Origin: Stenotrophomonas maltophilia
GTDB taxonomy: Bacteria > Pseudomonadota > Gammaproteobacteria > Xanthomonadales > Xanthomonadaceae
Direction of reading: 5' to 3'
NCBI GenBank assembly: GCA_002435595.1
Contig: DJBL01000004.1
Span: 27,162 to 91,161, forward strand
Length of the DNA stretch: 64,000 nt
Under the pieces are notes generated by a model. It worked only from the letters and a program-made list of their open reading frames with translations, was not told where the DNA came from and ran no database searches. The position numbers and the translations under genes were made by a program. Below are positions 26,615 to 34,494 of this stretch, piece by piece. Numbering within the stretch: position 1 is the stretch's first letter; every line of letters begins with the position of its first letter.

Positions 26615-27712
26615 ATGCCCACTAGCGGCGCCCCGCAGGAACCGGACGTAGGCGAGGTAAGCGTCGCCGACGTGCTGGCCGCGCAGGCGCGGCTGCGCCG
26701 CTACCTGCCGCCCACCCCGCTGCACTATGCCGAGCGTTTCGGGGTCTGGCTGAAGCTGGAGAACCTGCAGCGCACCGGCTCCTACAAGGTGCGCGGCGCC
26801 TTGAACGCGCTGCTGGCCGGGCGTGAGCGCGGCGACGACCGGCCGGTGATCTGCGCCTCGGCCGGCAACCATGCCCAGGGCGTGGCCTGGGCTGCCTACC
26901 GGCTGGACATGCCGGCGATCACGGTGATGCCGCACGGCGCACCGGCGACCAAGATCGCCGGCGTCGCCCACTGGGGTGCCACCGTGCGCCAGCACGGCAC
27001 CAGCTACGACGAGGCCTACGCCTTCGCGCGTGCGCTGGCCGACCAGCACGGCTACCGGTTCCTGTCCGCCTTCGACGACCCCGACGTGATCGCCGGGCAA
27101 GGCACGCTGGGCATCGAGCTGGCGCCGCATGCGCCGGACGTGGTGATCGTACCGATCGGCGGTGGCGGGCTGGCCTCCGGGGTGGCGCTGGCGCTCAAAT
27201 CCCAGGGCGTGCGCATCATTGGCGCACAGGTCGAAGGCGTGGATTCGATGGCCCGCGCCATCCGCGGCGACGTCCGCGAGATCGCCCCGGTGGCCACCCT
27301 GGCCGACGGGGTCAAGGTCAAGATCCCCGGCTTCCTGACCCGCAAGCTGTGCAGCGCACTGCTGGATGATGTGGTGATCGTGCGCGAAGCCGAGCTGCGC
27401 GAAACCCTGGTCCGACTGGCGCTGGAAGAGCATGTCATCGCCGAGGGCGCCGGCGCGCTGGCCCTGGCCGCCGGGCGCCGCGTGGCCGGCAAGCGCAAGT
27501 GCGCGGTGGTCAGCGGCGGCAACATCGACGCGCTGGTGCTGGCCCAGCTGCTGGCCGACATCCGCCCGCGCCCGCCGCGCAAACCCCGCCGCCGCGCCAG
27601 CGAGCGAACGCGACTACCGCTGCCCACCGCGCTCGCCCCACCCAAGATTCCCGCTGCTTCCCCTTCCTTTGTGACCCCATCCGACATCGCTGTCGAGGAG
27701 ACCTCCTGGTGA
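26615..27712 (+). CDS. ilvA: Threonine dehydratase, short form without regulatory domain
   Basis: A PLP enzyme making 2-oxobutyrate from threonine for isoleucine. It has the PLP lysine in RTGSYKVRGALNAL (Lys58), SAGNHAQG, and the phosphate-binding GGGGLASG. It is about 365 residues; the E. coli biosynthetic IlvA has about 514 with ACT-like regulatory domains, which are absent here. The last 40 residues (RPRPPRKPRRRASERTR...) are a basic, proline-rich tail. Start is uncertain: ATG 26615 follows GGGGGCGAA; ATG 26585 or a GTG in the repeats are alternatives. The stop overlaps the leuA start (GTGA). Confidence 0.9.
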   Translation: MPTSGAPQEPDVGEVSVADVLAAQARLRRYLPPTPLHYAERFGVWLKLENLQRTGSYKVRGALNALLAGRERGDDRPVICASAGNHAQGVAWAAYRLDMPAITVMPHGAPATKIAGVAHWGATVRQHGTSYDEAYAFARALADQHGYRFLSAFDDPDVIAGQGTLGIELAPHAPDVVIVPIGGGGLASGVALALKSQGVRIIGAQVEGVDSMARAIRGDVREIAPVATLADGVKVKIPGFLTRKLCSALLDDVVIVREAELRETLVRLALEEHVIAEGAGALALAAGRRVAGKRKCAVVSGGNIDALVLAQLLADIRPRPPRKPRRRASERTRLPLPTALAPPKIPAASPSFVTPSDIAVEETSW

Positions 27713-29262
27713 CCACGCCCAACTCCCCCCGCATTAGAATTTTCGACACCACCCTGCGTGACGGCGAGCAATCGCCCGGCTGCAGCATGAGCCCGCAGCA
27801 GAAACTGGTGATGGCCCGTGCGCTGGACGAGCTGGGCGTGGACATCATCGAAACCGGCTTCCCGGCCAGCTCGCAGTCCGACCGCGAAGCGATGGCGATG
27901 ATCGGCCGCGAAGTGCGCCGGCCGACCCTGGCGGTGCTGTCGCGCTGCCTGGCCGCCGATATCGAAACCTCGGCCAAGGCCCTGGAAGCAGCCGCCAATG
28001 CACGCCTGCACGTGTTCCTGTCCACCAGCCCGCTGCACCGCGAACACAAGCTGCGGATGAGCCGCGAACAGGTTCTGGAATCGGTGCACAAGCACGTCAG
28101 CCTGGCGCGCAGCTACATCGATGACGTGGAATTCTCCGCCGAGGACGCCACCCGCACCGAAGAAGACTTCCTGATCGAGGTGGCCCGCGTGGCCGTGGCC
28201 GCCGGTGCCACCACCATCAACCTGCCCGACACGGTGGGCTTCACCACGCCCGAAGAGATCCGCGGCATGTTCCAGCGGGTGATCGCCGGGGTGCCGGACA
28301 GCGACCGCATCATCTTCAGCGCGCATTGCCACAACGACCTGGGCCTGGCCGTGGCCAACTCGCTGGCCGCCATCGAAGGCGGCGCGCGCCAGGTGGAGTG
28401 CACCATCAACGGGATCGGCGAGCGCGCCGGCAACTGCTCGCTGGAAGAGATCGCGATGGTACTGAAGGTACGCAACGCCTTCTACGAGGAAGACACCCGG
28501 ATCAACACCCCGCGCATCGTGTCCACCTCGCAGTTGCTGCAGCGCCTGGTCGGGATGCCGGTCCAGCGCAACAAGGCGATCGTGGGCGCCAATGCGTTCG
28601 CACACGAGTCGGGCATCCACCAGCACGGCATGCTGCGCCACCGGGGCACCTACGAGATCATGCGTCCGGAAGACGTGGGCTGGGAGTCGTCGCAGATGGT
28701 GCTGGGCCGCCACAGCGGTCGCGCCGCGGTCGAACAGCGCCTGCGTGCGCTGGGCTTCTGGCTGGACGAGGAAGAACTGAAGCACGTGTTCGAGCAGTTC
28801 AAGGCGCTGTGCGAACAGCAGCGCGTGGTCACCGACGCCGACCTGCAGGTCCTGATGCAGGGCAGCGCTACCCAGAACGGCTACCGCCTGGCGTCGATGA
28901 CCATCAGCGACGTCGGCAGCCGCGCCAACGCGCTGGTGGAGCTGTCCGACCCGGACGGCAACCGCGTGGCCGAAACCTCGCAGGGCGACGGCCCGGTGGA
29001 TGCGCTGTTCGGCGCGCTGTCGGCTGCCACCGGCGTGCAGCTGATGCTGGACAGCTATCACGTGCACAGCGTGGGCATCGGCGCCGATGCGCGCGGCGAG
29101 GCCAACCTGAGCGTGCGCCACGACGGCGTGGAGTACGAGGGCACCGGCACCAGCCGCGACATCATCGAGGCGTCCGCCCTGGCCTGGCTGGACGTGGCCA
29201 ACCGCCTGCTGCGCCAGCGCAACGCCACCGCCGAACAACCCGCGGCCAGCGCCGCAGCCTGA
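27709..29262 (+). CDS. leuA: 2-isopropylmalate synthase
   Basis: A 517-residue enzyme, first committed step of leucine synthesis. The HMG-CoA-lyase-like barrel begins IFDTTLRDGEQSPG and has the metal-binding HCHNDLGLAVANSLAA; the C-terminal LeuA dimerisation/feedback domain (about residues 390-505, ending DIIEASALAWLDVANRLL) is complete, so leucine inhibition is expected. Start is GTG 27709 within the stop of ilvA, behind GGAGACC. Confidence 0.96.
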   Translation: MTTPNSPRIRIFDTTLRDGEQSPGCSMSPQQKLVMARALDELGVDIIETGFPASSQSDREAMAMIGREVRRPTLAVLSRCLAADIETSAKALEAAANARLHVFLSTSPLHREHKLRMSREQVLESVHKHVSLARSYIDDVEFSAEDATRTEEDFLIEVARVAVAAGATTINLPDTVGFTTPEEIRGMFQRVIAGVPDSDRIIFSAHCHNDLGLAVANSLAAIEGGARQVECTINGIGERAGNCSLEEIAMVLKVRNAFYEEDTRINTPRIVSTSQLLQRLVGMPVQRNKAIVGANAFAHESGIHQHGMLRHRGTYEIMRPEDVGWESSQMVLGRHSGRAAVEQRLRALGFWLDEEELKHVFEQFKALCEQQRVVTDADLQVLMQGSATQNGYRLASMTISDVGSRANALVELSDPDGNRVAETSQGDGPVDALFGALSAATGVQLMLDSYHVHSVGIGADARGEANLSVRHDGVEYEGTGTSRDIIEASALAWLDVANRLLRQRNATAEQPAASAAA

Positions 29263-29271
29263 GGAATTTCC

Positions 29272-30054
29272 ATGAGCGCCTTCGACAGCCGCACCGCCCC
29301 CGACCCTGTCCAACAGTGGAACGCCCAGGACTACGCCATCGACGCCGGCTTCGTGCCGGTGCTCGGCGGTGCCGTGGCACGGCTGCTCGACCCGCAACGG
29401 GGTGAACGCATCCTTGACCTGGGCTGCGGCGACGGGGTGTTGAGCTTCGACCTGGCCCTCAGTGGCGCGCACATCACCGGCGTGGATGCCTCCCCGGAGT
29501 TGATCGAAGGCGCGCGTGCCCGCGGCATCCAGGCCCATCAGATGGATGCCCACGCGCTGCGCTTCGAGCGCCAGTTCGATGCGGTGTTCAGCAATGCCGC
29601 CCTGCACTGGATGCGCGGTGCCGACCAGGTCATCGCCGGGGTCGCCCGCGCGTTGATCCCGGGCGGGCGCTTCGTGGCCGAGATGGGCGGCCACGGCAAC
29701 GTGGTGGCCATCACCAGCGCGCTGCAGGCCGCGCTGTGCAGCAACGGGCACGCCGTGCCAGCCTTCCCCTGGTACTTCCCCAGCGCCGACGAGTATGCCG
29801 ATCGCCTGCGCGCGCACGGCTTCCAGGTGCGCTACATCGAAGCACTGGAGCGCCCGACCGTGCTGCCCACCGGCATGCGCGGCTGGCTGCGCACCTTCGC
29901 CTCGCCGTTCCTGGCAGGCCTGGACGCGGCGCAGCGCCAGCACGTCATCGACGATGCCGTCGCGCTGCTTGAACCGACCCAACGCGATGTGCGCGGCCAG
30001 TGGACCGCCGACTATGTGCGGCTGCGCTTCGATGCGCGCCTGCGCACCGTTTGA
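29272..30054 (+). CDS. Class I SAM-dependent methyltransferase, trans-aconitate-methyltransferase-like, inside the leu operon
   Basis: A 260-residue cytoplasmic enzyme. The SAM motif ILDLGCGDG is at residues 47-55, the acidic ribose contact in ITGVDASPELIEGARARG, and FSNAALHWM follows at about 102-110. The N-terminal QQWNAQDYAIDAGFVPVLG and the FSNAALHWM motif resemble the Tam type that methylates trans-aconitate. The yeast relative Tmt1 is known to methylate 3-isopropylmalate, and this gene lies 9 bp after leuA and 34 bp before leuC. A 3-isopropylmalate or related dicarboxylate substrate is therefore an attractive inference, not shown by the sequence. Confidence 0.82.
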   Translation: MSAFDSRTAPDPVQQWNAQDYAIDAGFVPVLGGAVARLLDPQRGERILDLGCGDGVLSFDLALSGAHITGVDASPELIEGARARGIQAHQMDAHALRFERQFDAVFSNAALHWMRGADQVIAGVARALIPGGRFVAEMGGHGNVVAITSALQAALCSNGHAVPAFPWYFPSADEYADRLRAHGFQVRYIEALERPTVLPTGMRGWLRTFASPFLAGLDAAQRQHVIDDAVALLEPTQRDVRGQWTADYVRLRFDARLRTV

Positions 30055-30088
30055 CCTCTCTTCCATACGTACCCAGCAAGGCCATTCC

Positions 30089-31510
30089 ATGACCCCAGCT
30101 CCCCGCACCCTGTACGACAAACTGTGGGACGCCCACGTCGTCGTGCCCGAATCGGACAGCGCGCCCGCCGTGCTGTACATCGACCTGCACCTGATCCACG
30201 AGGTGACCTCGCCGCAGGCCTTCACCGAACTGCGCGAGCGCGGCCTGGCGCCGCGCCGCCCGGACCGTACCAAGGCCACCATGGATCACTCCACCCCCAC
30301 CCTGCCGGCCGCTGCCGACGGCACGCTGCCCTACGCCAGCGCCGCCTCCGAAGCGCAGGTGGCGATGCTGGCGCGCAACTGCGCCGAGCACGGCATCGAG
30401 CTGTTCGATCTGCAGTCGGCCAACCGCGGCATCGTGCACGTGATCGCGCCCGAGCAGGGCTTCACGCAGCCGGGCATGACCATCGTCTGCGGCGACAGCC
30501 ACACCTCCACCCACGGTGCGTTCGGCGCGCTGGCCTTCGGCATCGGCACCAGTGAGGTCGGCCATGTACTGGCGACCCAGTGCCTGCTGCAGCGTAAAGC
30601 CAGGACGATGGCGATCACCGTCGATGGCGCGCTGGCCCAGGGCGTCGGTGCCAAGGACGTGGTGCTGCACATCATTGGCGTGATCGGCGTCAACGGCGGC
30701 ACCGGCCACGTGCTGGAGTTCCGCGGCAGCGCCATCGAGGCGATGGACATGGAGCAGCGCATGACCCTGTGCAACATGTCCATCGAAGCCGGTGCACGCG
30801 CCGGCATGGTGGCCCCGGACCAGGTCACCTTCGACTGGGTCGCCAACACCCCGCACGGGCCCAAGGGCGCCGACTTCGACGCGGCCGTGGCCGCCTGGTC
30901 GCAGCTGCGCAGCGATGCCGGCGCGCGCTTCGATGCACAGGTGCATATCGACGCGGCCGACATCCGTCCCACCCTGACCTGGGGCACCCACCCCGGCACC
31001 GCCATCGCGGTGGACCAGCCGATCCCGGCGGCCAACGATGCGGCCGACCAGAAGGGCCTGGACTACATGCATTTCCACGCCGGGCAGACCCTGGCCGGCA
31101 CCCCGGTGGACGTGGTGTTCGTGGGTTCGTGCACCAATGGCCGGCTGAGCGACATGCGCGAAGTGGCGCAGGTGCTGCAGGGCCGACGCGTCGCCGATGG
31201 CGTGCGCATGCTGGTGGTGCCGGGCTCGGAGATCGTCAAGCGCCAGGCCGAGGCCGAGGGCATCGATGTGATCGTGCGCGCGGCCGGCGCCGAATGGCGC
31301 GAGCCGGGCTGTTCGATGTGCATCGCCATGAACGGCGATCTGGTCGCGCCGGGACAACTGGCGGTCAGCACCAGCAACCGCAATTTCGAAGGCCGCCAAG
31401 GCCCCGGCTCGCGCACCCTGCTGGCCTCGCCGATGACCGCCGCCTGGGCTGCGGTGAACGGCCGCGTGGCCGACCCACGGGAACTGTATGCCACGCTGGA
31501 GGTGGCCTGA
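30089..31510 (+). CDS. leuC: 3-isopropylmalate dehydratase, large subunit
   Basis: A 473-residue aconitase-family protein binding a 4Fe-4S cluster. Cluster ligands lie in FVGSCTNGRLSD and REPGCSMCIAMN; other conserved parts are CGDSHTSTHGAFGALAFGIGTSEV. Translation starts at ATG 30089 after AGCAAGG. It works as a heterodimer with LeuD, whose start overlaps its stop (TGATG). Confidence 0.97.
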   Translation: MTPAPRTLYDKLWDAHVVVPESDSAPAVLYIDLHLIHEVTSPQAFTELRERGLAPRRPDRTKATMDHSTPTLPAAADGTLPYASAASEAQVAMLARNCAEHGIELFDLQSANRGIVHVIAPEQGFTQPGMTIVCGDSHTSTHGAFGALAFGIGTSEVGHVLATQCLLQRKARTMAITVDGALAQGVGAKDVVLHIIGVIGVNGGTGHVLEFRGSAIEAMDMEQRMTLCNMSIEAGARAGMVAPDQVTFDWVANTPHGPKGADFDAAVAAWSQLRSDAGARFDAQVHIDAADIRPTLTWGTHPGTAIAVDQPIPAANDAADQKGLDYMHFHAGQTLAGTPVDVVFVGSCTNGRLSDMREVAQVLQGRRVADGVRMLVVPGSEIVKRQAEAEGIDVIVRAAGAEWREPGCSMCIAMNGDLVAPGQLAVSTSNRNFEGRQGPGSRTLLASPMTAAWAAVNGRVADPRELYATLEVA

Positions 31511-32088
31511 TGAGCGGCTTCCGCACCCTGACCTCGACCAGCGTGGTGCTGCGCGAGACCAACATCGATACCGACCAGATCATTCCGGCGCGTTTTCTGT
31601 CCACCACCGAGCGCGTCGGCCTGGGCAAGCACGCGTTCAATGACTGGCGCTGGCAGAGCGAGGGCGTGCCGAACCCGGCATTCGCCTTCAACCAGCCGCA
31701 CAACGCCGGCCGCAGCATCCTGCTGGCCGGCCGCAACTTCGGCTGCGGCTCCTCGCGTGAGCATGCGCCGTGGGCACTGACCGACCTGGGCCTGCGCGCC
31801 ATCGTCAGCAGCGAAATCGCCGACATCTTCCGCGGCAACTCGCTGAAGAACGGCCTGCTGCCGATCGTGCTGGACGAAGCCGATGTGCAGACGCTGATGC
31901 AGCGCCCGGATGACGCATTGACCATCGATGTGGCCGCGCGTGAACTGCGCACGCCCGATGGCCGCGTGTATGCCTTCCCGCTGGACGGCTTCTCGCAGAC
32001 CTGCCTGCTGGAAGGCGTGGACCAATTGGGGTATCTGTTGGGCCGTACCCCTGACATTGAACGTTACGAGAGTGAACATGCACGCTGA
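31510..32088 (+). CDS. leuD: 3-isopropylmalate dehydratase, small subunit
   Basis: A 192-residue swivel-domain partner of LeuC. It carries NIDTDQIIPARFL near the N-terminus and the substrate-binding GRNFGCGSSREHAPWAL. The start codon shares one base with the leuC stop, and the last 11 bases overlap leuB, indicating coupled translation. Confidence 0.96.
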   Translation: MSGFRTLTSTSVVLRETNIDTDQIIPARFLSTTERVGLGKHAFNDWRWQSEGVPNPAFAFNQPHNAGRSILLAGRNFGCGSSREHAPWALTDLGLRAIVSSEIADIFRGNSLKNGLLPIVLDEADVQTLMQRPDDALTIDVAARELRTPDGRVYAFPLDGFSQTCLLEGVDQLGYLLGRTPDIERYESEHAR

Positions 32089-33142
32089 GATTGTCGTATT
32101 GCCGGGTGACGGCATCGGTCCGGAAGTCGCCGCCGCCGCCGTGGCGGTGCTGGAGGCCGTCGCCACCCGTTTCGGTCACACCTTCGGGTTCCAGGAGCAC
32201 GACATCGGTGGCATCGCCATCGATCGCCACGGCGAGCCGCTGCCGGCCACCACGCTGGACGCCTGCCGCAAGGCCGACGCCATCCTGCTCGGCGCGGTCG
32301 GTGGGCCGACGTGGTCCGACCCGAACGCCAAGGTACGCCCCGAGCAGGGCCTGCTGGCGATCCGCAAGGGGTTGGGCCTGTATGCCAACCTGCGCCCGGT
32401 GCGCACCCATGCGGCCGCGCTCGGCGCCTCGCCGATCAAGGCCGAACTGCTGGAAGGCGTGGACTTCGTGGTCGTGCGCGAGCTGACTGGCGGCATCTAC
32501 TTTGGCGAGAAGACCCGCACTGCCGACACCGCCAGCGACCTGTGCAGCTACAGCGTGGGCGAGATCGAACGCGTGCTGCGCACCGCGTTCCGGCTGGCGC
32601 AGACCCGCCGCGGCAAGGTCACCTCGGTGGACAAGGCCAACGTGCTGGAGACTTCGCGCCTGTGGCGTGACGTGGCCGCACGGATCGGCCGCGAGGAATT
32701 CCCGGACATCGCGCTGGAGCACCAGCTGGTCGATTCGATGGCCATGCACCTGCTGGCCAAGCCGCGCGATTACGACGTGATCGTGACCGAGAACATGTTC
32801 GGCGACATCCTCACCGACGAGGCCTCGATGCTGGCCGGCTCGCTGGGCCTGCTGCCGTCGGCCTCGCTGGGCGAGCCCGGCGCGGTCGGCATCTACGAGC
32901 CCATCCACGGCTCGGCCCCGGACATCGCCGGCAAGGGCATTGCCAATCCGTACGCCACGATCTTCAGCGCGGCGATGTTGCTGCGGCATTCGTTGGGGTT
33001 GGAGGAAGAAGCCGGCGCGGTGGAAGCGGCCGTGCATGCGGCGCTGGATGCGGGCGTGTTCACCGCCGACCTGGCGGCCAGCGGCGCGGCGGTCTCGACC
33101 CGCCAGGCCACCGACGCGGTCCTGGCGCGCCTACGCGGGTGA
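32078..33142 (+). CDS. leuB: 3-isopropylmalate dehydrogenase
   Basis: A 354-residue NAD-dependent oxidative decarboxylase, last specific gene of leucine synthesis. It begins IVVLPGDGIGPEV; the substrate-binding VVRELTGGIYFG, DKANVLETSRLWR and the metal-binding VTENMFGDILTDEASML are present, as is EPIHGSAPDIAGKGIANP. It is the last gene of the operon and is followed by GTAG repeats. Confidence 0.97.
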   Translation: MHAEIVVLPGDGIGPEVAAAAVAVLEAVATRFGHTFGFQEHDIGGIAIDRHGEPLPATTLDACRKADAILLGAVGGPTWSDPNAKVRPEQGLLAIRKGLGLYANLRPVRTHAAALGASPIKAELLEGVDFVVVRELTGGIYFGEKTRTADTASDLCSYSVGEIERVLRTAFRLAQTRRGKVTSVDKANVLETSRLWRDVAARIGREEFPDIALEHQLVDSMAMHLLAKPRDYDVIVTENMFGDILTDEASMLAGSLGLLPSASLGEPGAVGIYEPIHGSAPDIAGKGIANPYATIFSAAMLLRHSLGLEEEAGAVEAAVHAALDAGVFTADLAASGAAVSTRQATDAVLARLRG

Positions 33143-33164
33143 GCGCCGTACCGACCCACCCTCG

Positions 33165-33284
33165 GTAGCCACCGCGACGTGGTTGGATCCGGCCAGGTGC
33201 CGACCGTCGGTCGGCCGCCTCGCCCCACGCGCGGTGGTTGGTGCGGGCATGGATGCCGCGTGCCGATCCAGGGTCGGTTGCTAC
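33165..33284. repeat. Cluster of GTAG/REP palindromes after leuB
   Basis: The stretch starts with GTAG at 33165 on the plus strand (palindrome CCAC...GTGG) and ends with CTAC at 33281-33284, i.e. GTAG on the minus strand followed by a CCGACC-type palindrome. Between them are two more palindromes (CCGACCGTCGGTCGG near 33201 and CCACGCGCGGTGG near 33226). Two SMAG-like elements thus face each other in the leuB / downstream-gene gap. The minus-strand GTAG supplies the TAG stop codon of the neighbouring minus-strand gene. Confidence 0.65.
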
Positions 33285-34342
33285 CGGGGTTCGGAATACG
33301 TGCTGCCGCTCATGCAGCCGACCAGCACGGTGCCATCGTCGGTCTGCAGCACGCTGCGTTCACGCAGCTGCGTGCGTCCGGGCCTCTGATCACGGGCCAC
33401 CTCGCGCGTCCACACCCCATTGGCCTTACGCGCGGCCGCGTCCATCCCGGTCGCCGCAAGCATCTTGTCCAGCGGCGCCTGCCCCAGATCGCCGGCGATG
33501 TATCCGCCGGTGGACACGGCGATGCGCTGGACCGGAAAACCGTGCAGGTTCAGCGGCGGATCCAGTTCGATGACCTGGGCCGGTAGCGCTTGTCCGCCAA
33601 CGAGATACCCGCGTTCGGACACGGCGCGGATGCTCTCCGGCCAGGCCAGCGGGGGCTGCTCCACAACCCGCTCCCATGTATTGGCAATGCGCTGCAGCGC
33701 GGCCGGGTCGGCCCGGCAATCCAGCGCAGCGGCGAAATCATTCGCGCTGGCGACCTCGCGCAAACGGGCCGGAACACGTTCATCGCGCGTCTGCCCGGCG
33801 TAATCGCAGCCCAGCCGGTACCCCTAGCGCTGCCCGTCGCTGCGTATCACGAGCGACGCGCGCGCCGTGGCGCTGCCGGTCGGCGCCTGCACCGACCAGA
33901 CCTGCAGTGGCCCGCGCAACGTGCTCGACTGCAGGCGCAACCCCTGCGCGGCCACCACGCGCGTACGCGAGGCGGCATCGACCGGCATCGCAAGCCCGAT
34001 GCCATCGGCGACCAGGCGACGGGTAGTAGTGCCGTGGGCAGTCAGCGCCACCGGCATCTCGATGGTGACCACCGATGCGTCCTCATCGTCCCCACGCTCG
34101 AACCGCCACTCCCGCAGGGACGCGGGGCGTTGCTGGGCGTCGCCATACATCGCCGCCCGCAATGTGCCGACCACGGCCTGCGCGGTGGCCGGTGCCGCCC
34201 TGCATTCCAGGGTCGCGACCAGGTCGCGCTCGAAGGATGCCGCAGACGGTGCCGCAGCCCAGGACCCGGTGACGGGCGTGCAGGCACACAGCAGGACAAC
34301 GGCAGCGATGCCGACGCGCAGGCGATCAGGGGGCAGATACAT
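33281..34342 (-). pseudogene. Two-domain exported protein interrupted by an in-frame TAG
   Basis: On the minus strand one frame runs from ATG 34342 to the stop at 33281, broken only by TAG at 33824-33826. The N-terminus is a signal or lipoprotein signal (RVGIAAVVLLCACTPV). Upstream of the TAG is one domain (FERDLVATLECRAAP...ASLVIRSDGQR). Downstream, without its own ATG, the same frame continues GYRLGCDYAGQ and then a second homologous domain (FAAALDCRADPAAL...LQTDDGTVLVGCMSG). The conserved C-terminal Cys of domain 1 lies after the TAG, matching GCMSG of domain 2. A CAG-to-TAG change in one gene explains this best; the function is unknown. Confidence 0.7.
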
Positions 34343-34464
34343 GTCAGCGGGGCATCCATCGTGCAATCGAGCATTGTCACGCCTGTGCGTGGCCAAGGCC
34401 ATGGGCCGTGGCCACGGCATGCTGCACGCCAAGGTGGGCCGCCGGGCAATGCCCGGCGCCACGC

Positions 34465-34487
34465 GGGGCCGACGTTGCGTCGGCCCC
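34465..34487 (-). terminator. Hairpin after the RND pump gene
   Basis: A perfect 10-bp GC stem (GGGGCCGACG / CGTCGGCCCC, loop TTG) lies just beyond the stop codon of the minus-strand RND gene. There is no T-run. The rest of 34343-34494 holds the upstream region of the pseudogene and nothing else visible. Confidence 0.5.
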
Positions 34488-34494
34488 GGAACCA

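Noticed and set aside
27052..30282. 1076-codon minus-strand frame across ilvA, leuA, the methyltransferase and leuC
   Set aside because: Shadow of strongly conserved plus-strand enzymes; no recognisable domain.
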